This document shows, one piece after another, positions 21,334 through 31,339 of a stretch of DNA of 64,000 nucleotides. The notes beneath the pieces are model-generated. The model was not told the origin of the DNA, searched no databases, and saw only the letters and a list, made by a program, of their open reading frames with translations. Source of the stretch: Actinomycetes bacterium. Its GTDB lineage: Bacteria; Actinomycetota; Thermoleophilia; BMS3ABIN01. The stretch lies in the NCBI GenBank assembly GCA_021791195.1, contig JAJYXB010000022.1, positions 144,245 through 208,244 of the forward strand. Direction: 5' to 3'. Within the stretch, counting starts at the first letter, position 1. Each line of letters opens with the position of its first letter. The position numbers were made by a program, and so were the translations under genes.

Positions 21334-23604
21334 ATGATCGACGAGCCCGCCAATAATATTTCCGCGGATTTAAAGCCCGGATCCGGCAACCGGTTCTGGA
21401 TCGACCTGCGCGAACCGGCGCAGGCGGCCGCGGCCGGGGGGGCGCTGGTGGGCGGCAAGGCGGCGAATCTTGCGCGCCTGAGCGGCCTGGGGCTGCCGAC
21501 GCCTTCCGCCAAGGTGCTCACCACAGCGGCCTGGAGCTTTTTTCTCAAGCGGTCGGGCATCCGCCGGCAGCTGCACGATATGTTGCTGTCTCTGCAGCGG
21601 GATCCCGACGGCGCCGAAAAGATCAGCCGGCAGGTGCGGCGGCTGATCGGCCGCACGGAGATGCCGCGGGAGCTGGAAGCGCAGCTGCACCATGCCTACC
21701 GCGATCTCTCCGGGGAAGGCGAGGCGCACCTGGCCATACGCAGTTCCGGAGTCAGCGAAGACAGCCCCGATGCATCATTTTCCGGCATGCTGTCAACGGT
21801 GCTGGGTGTCGACAGCTTCGCGGCCCTTGTCGCCGCGGTGAAAAAGTGCTGGAGTTCCGGGTTTAACGCCCGTAGCCTCCGGTATCTGACGCGGATGAGG
21901 CTGGATCCTGCCGGGGTGGCGGTGGCGGTTATCTTCCAGCGGATGGTCGAGGCCCGCAGCTCGGGAGTTTTATTCACCGTGGATCCCGCCACGGGCGATG
22001 TGAATGTCGCCGTGCTGGAGGCTGCCTTCGGTTACGGGCCCGGAGTGGTCTCCGGCAACATTACCCCGGATTTATACCGCATCGACAAAAAGACACTGAA
22101 GATCCTGCACCGTGATTCCCGGCCGCAGGAGTTCTATTATGCTGCCGATGGCAGCCGCCGGCTGGTGGCGCCGGAGCAGCGCGCGCGCCGCAAGCTCAGC
22201 GACGGCGACGTGCGGCAACTGGTGTCCTTCGGGCTGACGGCGGAGCGGGAGCTGGGCTCGCCCCAGGACCTGGAATGGTGCAAGAGCTCCAAGGGACTGG
22301 TGTTGCTGCAGACGCGGCCCGTCACCGGTCTGGAGCGGCTGTCGCTGAGGCAGAAAAAGTATGCCCGCCCGGAAGTGGTGATTGTGCGCGGCATCGGCGT
22401 CAGCCCCCGGGTCGGCTGGGGCGACGTGCTGCTGCTGAGCCCCGGGCGTGAGGATATCCGGCAGCCGGTGAACGGGCGCGTGGTCGTTTTACGGCGTTTG
22501 ACCCAGGATCTGGCGCCTCAGCTAAAAGAAGCCGCCGCGGTGCTGGCCGACGAGGGTGGGGCCACCAGCCACGGCGCCAATATCCTGCGCGAATTTCAGG
22601 TTCCCTGTGTGGTCGGTACCCGTTACGGCTCTTCGGTGCTGCATGATGGCGACGTGGTCACCGTCGATGGCTGGCGCGGGTTGGTGCTCGACGGCATCGG
22701 TCCGCGGGTGCGGGAAAGGGAGTTCGGCGCCGAGCGGCCGGTTTCCACCAGGACGAAGCTGATGACCACCATCAATGTGCCGGAGTCGGCCGAGAAAGCA
22801 GCGTCGATCGCCGATGGCGTCGTCTCTTTCCGCAATGATTACCTGCTGCTGCAGGGTGGCGTGCATCCGGCGCGGCTGCTGAAAAGCGGCAGGGGGGAGA
22901 CGCTCACCCGTTCGGTGCTGGCGGCGCTCCTGATCGTGGCCCGCGGCTTTGCCGGCAAGCCGGTCTGGTACAAGACGCTGGATGCGCCTACGGACGAGTT
23001 CCGGCGCCTGCGCGGCGGCGATGACGAGCCGCTGGAGCGCAATCCGCTGCTGGGCTGGCGGGGCATCCGCCGCGAGCTGGACGATCCCTCGCTGCTGCGC
23101 GCCGAATATGAGGCCGTCAGGCGGGCTGTGGCCGAAGGCTGCACCAACCTGGGCATCAAGGTGCCGTTTGTGCGCAGCGTCGCCGAGTATGAATGGGCGC
23201 GGCAGGTGGCGGTCGACGTCGGCCTGCGGCCGCATGAGGACGTCGCTTTCGGCGCTTCCATCGAGACCCCGGGTTCGGCCTTGATGATCGATCAGATGCT
23301 TGATGCCGGTGTGGACTTCATCAGCGTCGGTGTCAACGACCTGACGATGTGCTGCCTGGGTGTCGACCGCGAGAGCGAGCGGATGGCCGATTACTTCGAT
23401 CCGGCGCATCCCGCCGTGATCCGGCTGCTGGAAGAGATCGCCGGCCGGGCCCGCGGGCGCGCTTTCATCGCTGCCGCCGGCGACATCGCCCAGGCGCCGC
23501 GGCTGATGGATGAGCTGGTCCGGATGAAGTTCGACGCTATCGGCATCTCGATCCCGTATCTGGGAACGGTGCGCTCCCAGGTTGCCCGCCTGGAAGAGGG
23601 CTAG
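21334..23604 (+). CDS. PEP synthase-like (pyruvate, water dikinase) protein
   Basis: GGKAANLARLSGLGLPTPSAKVLT...LAIRSSGVSEDSPDASFSGMLSTVLGV...SSGVLFTVDPATG...VLADEGGATSHGANILREFQVPCVVGT...C-terminal PEP-utilizing barrel GASIETPGSALMIDQMLDAGVDFISVGVNDLTMCCLGVDR. Confidence 0.92.
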   Translation: MIDEPANNISADLKPGSGNRFWIDLREPAQAAAAGGALVGGKAANLARLSGLGLPTPSAKVLTTAAWSFFLKRSGIRRQLHDMLLSLQRDPDGAEKISRQVRRLIGRTEMPRELEAQLHHAYRDLSGEGEAHLAIRSSGVSEDSPDASFSGMLSTVLGVDSFAALVAAVKKCWSSGFNARSLRYLTRMRLDPAGVAVAVIFQRMVEARSSGVLFTVDPATGDVNVAVLEAAFGYGPGVVSGNITPDLYRIDKKTLKILHRDSRPQEFYYAADGSRRLVAPEQRARRKLSDGDVRQLVSFGLTAERELGSPQDLEWCKSSKGLVLLQTRPVTGLERLSLRQKKYARPEVVIVRGIGVSPRVGWGDVLLLSPGREDIRQPVNGRVVVLRRLTQDLAPQLKEAAAVLADEGGATSHGANILREFQVPCVVGTRYGSSVLHDGDVVTVDGWRGLVLDGIGPRVREREFGAERPVSTRTKLMTTINVPESAEKAASIADGVVSFRNDYLLLQGGVHPARLLKSGRGETLTRSVLAALLIVARGFAGKPVWYKTLDAPTDEFRRLRGGDDEPLERNPLLGWRGIRRELDDPSLLRAEYEAVRRAVAEGCTNLGIKVPFVRSVAEYEWARQVAVDVGLRPHEDVAFGASIETPGSALMIDQMLDAGVDFISVGVNDLTMCCLGVDRESERMADYFDPAHPAVIRLLEEIAGRARGRAFIAAAGDIAQAPRLMDELVRMKFDAIGISIPYLGTVRSQVARLEEG

Positions 23605-23606
23605 CG

Positions 23607-24236
23607 CTACAATTCACCCTCGTACGCCAGCAGTTCGTCGGCAGCGTCCTCAACGTGATCGGCGATGCTGCTGACGGTGATGATCAGGCGCCAGAAAAGC
23701 ACCGTGCTCCAGTTGTCAAGATGCAGCTTCGAGGCCTCCTGCTGCATCTTGAACTCGATGTCGTCCACGGTCTCTTCCAGGTCGCTGATGCGGGCCACCA
23801 GCTCGAAGCGCCGCTCCGGGGGCGCGCTCAGATGGGCGATGGCTTCGGCCGCGTCACCCATTGCCTCCTGTGACAGCGATGTCATCTTCACCAGATCGCT
23901 CTTGAGCTCCGCGGGCAGCAGCAGGTCCTGGATGATCAGCAGGAACCTGCCGGCCTGCTTGGCGGTATCGGCCACGTCGTCAGTCTGGTGCACCAGCCGC
24001 CGGTAGAGTTCGGTCTTGGAATGCGCCAGGGTCGAGCGCGACAGCTCGCGGGCGACGCTGCGCCTGAGCGAGTCGGCTTCCTTCTCCAGGTCCGAGGTCT
24101 GTTCCACCAGCCGCTCGAGCTGTTCGCGGTCGCCGCGCTGCCAGGCTTCTGATGCGCTCTTAAGCGCATGCACCGCCATCAGCACCTTTTGGCTGTGGGC
24201 GACCAGCAGGTCGTGGATCTTGTCTATCTCTGCCAT
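23607..24236 (-). CDS. DUF47/PhoU-like phosphate transport regulator
   Basis: MAEIDKIHDLLVAHSQKVLMAVHALKSASEAWQRGDREQLERLVEQTSDLEKEADSLRRSVARELSRS...LHLDNWSTVLFWRLIITVSSIADHVEDAADEL. Confidence 0.85.
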   Translation of the reverse strand: MAEIDKIHDLLVAHSQKVLMAVHALKSASEAWQRGDREQLERLVEQTSDLEKEADSLRRSVARELSRSTLAHSKTELYRRLVHQTDDVADTAKQAGRFLLIIQDLLLPAELKSDLVKMTSLSQEAMGDAAEAIAHLSAPPERRFELVARISDLEETVDDIEFKMQQEASKLHLDNWSTVLFWRLIITVSSIADHVEDAADELLAYEGEL

Positions 24237-24426
24237 AAAATCTTGATACCGCTCCGTTTTGCGGGTCCGCGCCACGGGTATATACATATTGAATAATACG
24301 GAGAGATGACCTTCGGGTTGAGCACCTCTCAAAGGCTCGGCAACGTCCGGGTCTTTTTTTTGCATATTGCCCCGCCGGACGGGCGGTAAAACCCGCAGGA
24401 GTAATAAATACGTCGCCGGGGAAGGA

Positions 24427-24465
24427 AAAAGCCCCGCACCGTCAGGTCCGGGGCTCTTCTGAAGA
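24427..24465 (-). terminator. Rho-independent terminator-like hairpin in the leader upstream of the DUF47 gene
   Basis: Minus strand AGCCCCG-gacctgacggtg-CGGGGCTTTTTCC. Confidence 0.6.
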
Positions 24466-24732
24466 AAATGGCGGCCGCGCCCCCCACATCCTGCTTCCGC
24501 GTGGCCCGTGCTATCGAAATGAACTGCCGCGCTTTCTGCTTTCGACAACAGCGCTGCCGCCTATTTATATAATCGGGCTCATTCCGGAATGGATTAATCC
24601 GGGATAATAATCCCGGCATGAGCAGCCCGTTTCCGGAGGCAAAAAACCGGTGGCACCTGCCGGTCAAGGGGCGGGCACGCTTCGGCGCCGTTTCCTTTAC
24701 AGCAATCAGGCGCATCTATAAACTCAGATATC

Positions 24733-26022
24733 ATGAAAATAACGCCGATACCGCCGGGAACAAAGGACGTGCTGCCAGCCGAAGCGGCGGAGCTCAGGCA
24801 TCTGCGGCAATCAATCCGGGACGTGTTTGACAGCTTTGGCTACGGTGAGGTGATCACGCCGACGCTGGAGACCGAGGCGGCGCTGGAGACTGCCGGAGAG
24901 AAGCGCTTTCGCAACTCCTTCCGCCTGTTTGACGAGCGCGGCGAGGTCCTCGTGCTGCGGCCGGAGATGACCACGCCGATCGCGCGCGTGGTCGCTACCA
25001 GGATGGCCGACCGCGAGCCTCCCATCCGCCTGTGCTATTTTGCCGGCGCCTTCAGTCCCATCAGTCCGCAGCGCGGCCGCCAGTCGGAATTCCGTCAGGC
25101 GGGCCTGGAGCTGATCGGCCTCGGTGAGCCGGCGGTGGACGCCGAGGTGCTGGCGGTGCTCTGCCGCGCGCTGGACGCCTGCGGCCTGGTGGATTATTCG
25201 GTGGGCCTGGGCGAGGCTTCCTTTTTCCGGGCCCTGCTTGAGAGCGCCGGCGTGAGCGGCGAGAGCCGCGACGAGATTTTTGCGGCGCTGGTCGAACGTG
25301 ACATGGTGCGGCTCAGCGCCGCCGTCGCCAGCCTCGACGCCGCCGCCGACGACAAGACGGCGATCATGGATGTGATCGCCCTGCGCGGCGGCAGCGAAGT
25401 GCTCCGGCGCGCCCAGGACCTGGTCCGCGGGCCAAGGATGGAGGCGGCGCTCAAGCGGCTGGCCCGCACCTACTATCTTGTCAGCCGTTACGGGCTGGCG
25501 GACCGCATTCTGTTCGACCTGGGCATGTTCAGGAATTTCGATTACTATACCGGTATCGTTTTTGAGGTATACAGCGGCGATCTGGGATTCCCCATCGGCG
25601 GCGGCGGCCGTTATGACGGCCTGCTGGCCCGCTTTGGCAGGCCGGCGCCCGCGGTGGGCTTTGCCATCGGTCTGGACCGGCTCCACATCGCCGTGACCGG
25701 CCAGGGAGGAGTCCGGGCGGCCGTCCGTCCGTCCGTGGCCCTGATCGGCGGGCTGGAACCGGAACTCGACCTGGCGAACCAGCTGCGCGACAGCGGCGTG
25801 GCCGTCTACGCGCTGCCCGCCGGCATCGATGAAGCGGCGGCGCTGGCCCTGGCCGCGGACGCCGGCAGCATGTGGCTGGCGGTTCCCGCCGGGGGGAGCG
25901 ACTTTCGCCTGATCCGCCTGCCGGCGCGGGCGCAGGCGGAGCCCGGGACGCCCGGCGGCGCCGGCGGCAGGCTCGGCCCGGTGCTGAAGCGTGAAGACCT
26001 GGTCAGGGAGCTGACCGCCTAG
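24733..26022 (+). CDS. hisZ: ATP phosphoribosyltransferase regulatory subunit HisZ
   Basis: Class II HisRS-like: IPPGTKDVLPAEAAELRHLRQSIRDVFDSFGYGEVITPTLE...LRPEMTTPIARVVATR...; followed directly by hisG short form. Confidence 0.95.
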   Translation: MKITPIPPGTKDVLPAEAAELRHLRQSIRDVFDSFGYGEVITPTLETEAALETAGEKRFRNSFRLFDERGEVLVLRPEMTTPIARVVATRMADREPPIRLCYFAGAFSPISPQRGRQSEFRQAGLELIGLGEPAVDAEVLAVLCRALDACGLVDYSVGLGEASFFRALLESAGVSGESRDEIFAALVERDMVRLSAAVASLDAAADDKTAIMDVIALRGGSEVLRRAQDLVRGPRMEAALKRLARTYYLVSRYGLADRILFDLGMFRNFDYYTGIVFEVYSGDLGFPIGGGGRYDGLLARFGRPAPAVGFAIGLDRLHIAVTGQGGVRAAVRPSVALIGGLEPELDLANQLRDSGVAVYALPAGIDEAAALALAADAGSMWLAVPAGGSDFRLIRLPARAQAEPGTPGGAGGRLGPVLKREDLVRELTA

Positions 26023-26685
26023 ATGGCGCAGTCGCCGCTCCATTTCCAAAACCTGAGACTGGCGGTGCCGCGCGGCAACCTGCTCGCGCCAACACTGGAC
26101 CTGCTGGAGCGCGTCGGTTTTGACGTGGGCGAAGTGCGCGCCAATGACCGCAAGCTCATCTTCGAGGTGGGGGAGGGCAGAACGATCGTCACGACGCGGC
26201 CCTCGGACGTGCCCACCTATGTGGAATACGGCGCCGCCGATGCCGGCTTCGTCGGCAAGGACGTGCTGCTGGAACACCGCCGCAACGTCTACGAGCTGCT
26301 GGACCTGGGCTACGGCGCCTGCCGCGTCGTCTATGCCACGCCGGAAGGCCGCGCGCCGGAGGAGGAAGAGCTGAGGCCTCTGGGAGTGATGCGGGTGGCC
26401 AGCAGATATCCCAATATCACCCGCAACTATTTTGAGCGGCTGGGGAAACAGGTGGAGGTGATCGAGCTGCACGGCTCCATCGAGCTGGCGCCGCAGGTCG
26501 ATCTGGCTGAAAGTATTGTTGACCTGACCTCTAGCGGCGAGACCCTGAGGCAGAACAGCCTCGTCGAGCGGGCGGAGATCGCCCGCTGCTCTGCGCGGCT
26601 GATCGCCAACCGGGTATCGCACAAACTGAAAGCCGGCCTGATCGATGAGCTTGTCAGGCGGTTGGAGGAGCTGACTGTCGAGTGA
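26023..26685 (+). CDS. hisG: ATP phosphoribosyltransferase (short form)
   Basis: LRLAVPRGNLLAPTLDLLERVGFD...VPTYVEYGAADAGFVGKDVLLEH...RVASRYPNITRNYFE...ELHGSIELAPQVDLAESIVDLTSSGETLRQN. Confidence 0.97.
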   Translation: MAQSPLHFQNLRLAVPRGNLLAPTLDLLERVGFDVGEVRANDRKLIFEVGEGRTIVTTRPSDVPTYVEYGAADAGFVGKDVLLEHRRNVYELLDLGYGACRVVYATPEGRAPEEEELRPLGVMRVASRYPNITRNYFERLGKQVEVIELHGSIELAPQVDLAESIVDLTSSGETLRQNSLVERAEIARCSARLIANRVSHKLKAGLIDELVRRLEELTVE

Positions 26686-28046
26686 CGCTGAAACGACTGG
26701 ATCTGACGACTGAAAACACCGCCATGCTGGTGCGGCAGCTGCGCGCTCAGGCTGGCGAGGATGAAGGGCTGCGCTACCGCGTCGAGGAGATCCTCGGCCG
26801 CGTGCGCGAAAACGGCGATCAGGCCCTGATCGAGTTCACGCGGAAATTCGACTGTGAGGATTTCCGCCTTGAGCAGCTGCGCGTGCCGGTGGAGGAGATC
26901 GAGGCTGCCAGGGAGGCGTCGTCCGAGCCGCTGATGGAGTCGCTGAAACTGGCGGCCGAAAACGTGCGCCTGTTCCACCAGCATGAGATGCGCGGCAGCT
27001 GGACCGCCACCATGCGCCAGAACCAGATGCTGGGGCAGCGGATGATCCCGGTGGACCGCGCCGGGCTTTACGTGCCCGGCGGCGCGGCCAGCTATCCCTC
27101 GACCGTGATCATGACCGCGGTGCCGGCGCAGGTGGCGGGGGTCCGCGAGATATTTATCTGCAGCCCTCCCGGCCGCGACGGCCGCGTCAGCCAGCCGGTG
27201 CTGGCGGCGGCGGCGCTGCTGGGCATCGACGAGGTCTACGCCGTCGGCGGCGCCCAGGCGGTGGCGGCGATGGCTTACGGCACCGCGAGCGTGCCGTCCG
27301 CGGATGTCATCTGCGGCCCCGGCAACGTCTATGTGACCGAGGCCAAGCGTCAGGTCTTCGGGCTCACCGGCCTCGATAGCCTGGCTGGCCCCAGCGAAGT
27401 GGTCATCATCGCCGACAACAGCGCCCAGCCGGATCTGATCGCCGCCGACCTGCTGGCGCAGGTGGAGCATGGCAGCGGCGCCGTGGCGGTGCTGGTGTGC
27501 TGGTCGCAGGAGCTGGCCGGCCGTGTCGAGGAAGCGGTGCCGAAGCTGGCGCGCGAGCTGGACATCGCCGAGGGCCGGGTTCAGCGCATTGCGCTGGTCC
27601 TGGTCGGCGGGGGACAGCTGGGGACGCGCATCGATGACGCCGGCGAGGAGAAACCGGTGACGCCGCTGGACGTCGCCGTAGGCTTCAGCAACGAGTTCGC
27701 GCCGGAGCATCTGCAGATCCACACCGAGCAGCCGGAGCAGGTGCTGCACGAGATCACCTGCGCCGGGGCGGTCTTCCTGGGCGAGGACGTCTGCACCGCC
27801 TACGGTGATTACATCATCGGCTCCAATCACGTGCTGCCGACGGCGGGCACCGCCCGGTTTGGATCGGCGCTGTCGGTGGAAAATTTCCTGCGAAAAGTGG
27901 CTGTGATATCCTTGACGCCGGAAACCATCACCCAGCTGACGCCGGCGCTGAGCGAGATCGCCACCGCCGAGGGGCTCAAGGCCCATGCGCGCGCGGCCCA
28001 GCTGCGGCTGGAGAGGTTCGGAAAGACGGAAGAGGAAGAAGAGTAG
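26682..28046 (+). CDS. hisD: Histidinol dehydrogenase
   Basis: VDRAGLYVPGGAASYPSTVIMTAVPAQVAGV...AVGGAQAVAAMAYGTASVPSADVICGPGNVYVTEAKRQVFG...LAGPSEVVIIAD...GSNHVLPTAGTARFGSALSVENFLRK. Confidence 0.97.
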   Translation: MTLKRLDLTTENTAMLVRQLRAQAGEDEGLRYRVEEILGRVRENGDQALIEFTRKFDCEDFRLEQLRVPVEEIEAAREASSEPLMESLKLAAENVRLFHQHEMRGSWTATMRQNQMLGQRMIPVDRAGLYVPGGAASYPSTVIMTAVPAQVAGVREIFICSPPGRDGRVSQPVLAAAALLGIDEVYAVGGAQAVAAMAYGTASVPSADVICGPGNVYVTEAKRQVFGLTGLDSLAGPSEVVIIADNSAQPDLIAADLLAQVEHGSGAVAVLVCWSQELAGRVEEAVPKLARELDIAEGRVQRIALVLVGGGQLGTRIDDAGEEKPVTPLDVAVGFSNEFAPEHLQIHTEQPEQVLHEITCAGAVFLGEDVCTAYGDYIIGSNHVLPTAGTARFGSALSVENFLRKVAVISLTPETITQLTPALSEIATAEGLKAHARAAQLRLERFGKTEEEEE

Positions 28047-28097
28047 CGGCCCGGTTCACTCGCCGGCACTCTTCATTCAATCAACGGAAAGGCGGCC

Positions 28098-28685
28098 ATG
28101 TCCAGACAGGCGACCATCGAACGCGCGACATCAGAGACCGAGATCGACGTCAACCTGACGATCGACGGCGTCGGCGACTCGAAGGTCAGCACCGGCGTGG
28201 GCTTCTTCGACCACATGCTGACGCTGTTTGCCAAGCACGGCCTGTTCGATCTCAAGATCAACGCCAAGGGCGACCTCGAGGTCGACGGCCATCACACGGT
28301 GGAGGATGTCGGCATCTGCCTCGGCCAGGCCTTCGACAAGGCGCTCGGCAACCGCGAGGGCATCGTCCGCTACGGCTTCGTCATCGTGCCGATGGACGAG
28401 GCGCTGGCGACGGTGAGCATCGACATCAGCGGCCGGCCGTTCCTGGCCTATAATCTTGATCTGTCAGCGTCGCAGGTGGGCGGCTTCGACACCGACCTGC
28501 CGCACGAATTCTTCCAGGCGTTTGTCAACAACGCCGGCATCACCCTGCACGTGCGGATGCAGGCCGGCACCAACCCGCACCACATCATCGAAGCCGTGTT
28601 CAAGGGGTTTGGCAAGGCGATGGATCAGGCGACACGCGTGGATCCCCGCATCACCGGCGTTCATTCCACCAAGGGCGTCATCTAG
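28098..28685 (+). CDS. hisB: Imidazoleglycerol-phosphate dehydratase
   Basis: ATIERATSETEIDVNLTIDGVGDSKVSTGVGFFDHMLTLFAKHGLFDLKINAKGDLEVDGHHTVEDVGICLGQAF. Confidence 0.97.
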   Translation: MSRQATIERATSETEIDVNLTIDGVGDSKVSTGVGFFDHMLTLFAKHGLFDLKINAKGDLEVDGHHTVEDVGICLGQAFDKALGNREGIVRYGFVIVPMDEALATVSIDISGRPFLAYNLDLSASQVGGFDTDLPHEFFQAFVNNAGITLHVRMQAGTNPHHIIEAVFKGFGKAMDQATRVDPRITGVHSTKGVI

Positions 28686-28743
28686 CGCCAGGCCCGCGGG
28701 CCATCTGGCAGAAAACCGATCCTCCGGAAGGACAGATTATTCC

Positions 28744-29355
28744 ATGGCGGATAAATCCACGAACGTGATCGTCGATTATGGCATGGGAAACCTGCGCAGC
28801 GTCGAGAAGGCGCTGGAACAGGCAGGCGCCAGCGTGATCGTAAGCAGCGAGCCGGAGGATGTCCGGCGGGCGGACGCGATCGTCCTGCCCGGCGTGGGCG
28901 CCTTCGGTGACGCCATGGCGCACCTTCAGAAACGCGGCCTCGCCGATGTCATCAGGGAAGAGGTCACCGCCGGCAAGCCGTTCCTCGGCATCTGTCTGGG
29001 GCTGGACCTGCTGTTTGAGGAAAGCGACGAGCACGGGCTGCATCAGGGGCTGGGGCTGCTGCCCGGCCGGGTGGAGCTGATTAGGACCAAACTGAAGATC
29101 CCGCACATCGGCTGGAACCGCATCGCCGTCCACAAGGAATCACGCCTGCTGGCCGGGGTGCCGAACGGCTCATATTTTTATTTTGTGCACTCTTATGTTG
29201 TGGCTCCCAGGGAAGATTCAGATATACTTTGTACTACGGAGTATGGTTGCGAGTTCGTCTCCGCCGTGGAGCGTGACAACGTCACCGCGTTTCAGTTTCA
29301 TCCCGAAAAAAGCAGCTCCCTGGGGCTGCAGATCCTGAGGAACTTCGTATCATGA
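28744..29355 (+). CDS. hisH: Imidazole glycerol phosphate synthase subunit HisH
   Basis: VIVDYGMGNLRSVEKALEQAGA...ADAIVLPGVGAFGDAM...PFLGICLGLDLLFEESDEHG...AFQFHPEKSSSLGLQILRNF. Confidence 0.97.
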   Translation: MADKSTNVIVDYGMGNLRSVEKALEQAGASVIVSSEPEDVRRADAIVLPGVGAFGDAMAHLQKRGLADVIREEVTAGKPFLGICLGLDLLFEESDEHGLHQGLGLLPGRVELIRTKLKIPHIGWNRIAVHKESRLLAGVPNGSYFYFVHSYVVAPREDSDILCTTEYGCEFVSAVERDNVTAFQFHPEKSSSLGLQILRNFVS

Positions 29356-30074
29356 TCCTTTATCCGGCTATCGACATCCAGGGCGGCGAATGCGTGCGTC
29401 TGAGGCGCGGCGATTTCAGCGACGTGACTGTTTTCAGCGCCGATCCCGTCGCCCGGGCGCAGGAATGGCAGCGGGAAGGGGCGCAGGCGCTGCACGTGGT
29501 CGATCTGGACGGCGCCCGCGAAGGCCGGCTGGTCAACCTGGCCCAGGTCGAGGAGATCGGCGAAACCTTGTCCATCCCGGTGGAGTACGGCGGCGGCATC
29601 CGCAATATCGCAGACCTGAAGATGCTGGTGCAGGGCTCGATCAGCCGGGTCGTCATCGGCACCGCCGCCGTCACCGATGAGGCATTTCTGCGCGAAGCGG
29701 TGCGGCTGCTGGGCGAGCGCCTGGTGGTCAGCATCGACGCCGACCGGGGGCTGGTGACGACGCATGGCTGGCAGGAGCGCAGCGCCGTCAGCGCCGTCAG
29801 GTTCGCCGGCTTCCTCAAGGGCGAGGGGGTCGCGCATGTGCTGTACACGGACATCGAGCGCGACGGCATGCTGATGGGCATGAACCTCGAATCCACCCGC
29901 GAGCTGGCCGAGGCGGTGGATATCGACATCATCGCCTCCGGCGGTATCTCCAGCCTCGAGGACCTCCGGCGGCTGAAGGCGCTGGGGCTGCCGAATATCT
30001 CCAGCGTTATCGTCGGGCGGGCGCTCTACGAGGGCCGCTTCACGGTGGCGCAGGCGCGGGAGATACTGGACTGA
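29352..30074 (+). CDS. hisA: HisA isomerase
   Basis: [58 protein letters not shown]...VEYGGGIRN. Confidence 0.97.
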   Translation: MILYPAIDIQGGECVRLRRGDFSDVTVFSADPVARAQEWQREGAQALHVVDLDGAREGRLVNLAQVEEIGETLSIPVEYGGGIRNIADLKMLVQGSISRVVIGTAAVTDEAFLREAVRLLGERLVVSIDADRGLVTTHGWQERSAVSAVRFAGFLKGEGVAHVLYTDIERDGMLMGMNLESTRELAEAVDIDIIASGGISSLEDLRRLKALGLPNISSVIVGRALYEGRFTVAQAREILD

Positions 30075-30129
30075 GCCGCTGCCGGTCGCGGCCAGCGGAA
30101 AGAATCATCGACTGGATCAGGAATATTTC

Positions 30130-30921
30130 ATGCTGAGCAAACGCATCATCCCCTGCCTCGACGTGCGTAACGGCCGCGTGGTCAAGGGCATCCGCTTCGT
30201 GGACATCCGCGACGCCGGCGATCCCGTGGAGCTGGCGGCCGCCTATGACCGTGAAGGCGCCGACGAGCTGGTTTTCCTCGATATCACCGCTTCCCATGAG
30301 CGCCGTGAAACGGTGGTCGACCTGGCGCGCCGCTGCGCGGAGCAGCTGTTCATCCCCTTCACCATCGGCGGCGGCATGCGCGACGAGTCAGATATCCGCA
30401 AGGTGCTCAAAGCGGGTGCGGACAAGATCGCGATCAATTCCGCGGCGCTGGAGAACCCGGACGTCATCAACCGCTGCTCGAAGCGGTTCGGGGCGCAGTG
30501 CATCGTGGTAGCCATCGACGCCAAGCTGGTGGAGCTGGAGCCGCAAAAGAAATGGGAAGCTTATGTCCATGGCGGCCGCACGCCCACCGGGCGCGATGCC
30601 GTCGAGTGGGCCCGGGAGGCGGTGGAGCGCGGCGCCGGCGAGATCCTGCTGACGAGCATGGACGCCGACGGCACCAAGAATGGCTACGACATCGACCTGA
30701 CGCGGGCCGTCACCGAAGCGGTCAATGTGCCGGTGATAGCCTCGGGCGGCGCCGGCAACCTCGATCATCTGGTGGAGGTGGTCAAGGAGGCGGACGCCGA
30801 TGCGGTGCTGGCGGCCTCCATCTTCCATTACGGCACTTATTCGATCCGGGAGGCCAAGGAGCACATGGCTGCGGCCGGCATCTGCATGCGGCTGCTGTCC
30901 GGGCCGCAGGCGCTGGCCTGA
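30130..30921 (+). CDS. hisF: Imidazole glycerol phosphate synthase subunit HisF
   Basis: [59 protein letters not shown]...[13 protein letters not shown]. Confidence 0.97.
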   Translation: MLSKRIIPCLDVRNGRVVKGIRFVDIRDAGDPVELAAAYDREGADELVFLDITASHERRETVVDLARRCAEQLFIPFTIGGGMRDESDIRKVLKAGADKIAINSAALENPDVINRCSKRFGAQCIVVAIDAKLVELEPQKKWEAYVHGGRTPTGRDAVEWAREAVERGAGEILLTSMDADGTKNGYDIDLTRAVTEAVNVPVIASGGAGNLDHLVEVVKEADADAVLAASIFHYGTYSIREAKEHMAAAGICMRLLSGPQALA

Positions 30922-31002
30922 AGCGAGCGCGCGGGCAAGCAGTTCCGGGGCAGGATCAGCTGAAAATGCAGCCAATAAAACCGGCAGCAGCCTGAAGGCG
31001 GT

Positions 31003-31152
31003 TTAAAAAAGTGATGACAGGCCGGCGACCGTGATCAGCGTCGCCAGCAGGGCGGCGCCATAGGTCGGAAGCGGCACCCGCCTGCCGGAGGCGGCGACTG
31101 CCCGGGCCACCTGCTCTGCCTTCATGGCCGGTTTCCTGATTTTTGCCATCAT
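31003..31152 (-). CDS. Possible small membrane protein (49 aa)
   Basis: MMAKIRKPAMKAEQVARAVAASGRRVPLPTYGAALLATLITVAGLSSLF; purine-rich gggaaagggaaa upstream; C-terminal TM segment. Confidence 0.4.
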   Translation of the reverse strand: MMAKIRKPAMKAEQVARAVAASGRRVPLPTYGAALLATLITVAGLSSLF

Positions 31153-31339
31153 TGAATTTCCCTTTCCCTCGCGACATCCAGCCCGGCGATTTCCGGGCCT
31201 CATTTTTTCCCGCTTCGATAGCTTTTAAAACGACTTGCTGCTAGACTTTAGAACAAGTTTCGTTCCTGCAATTATTTCTGTCTTCTCTTATGGCGCGGGG
31301 CGCTTTGGAGGACTTTCTTACCCACTGGAGGAAGAAGCA

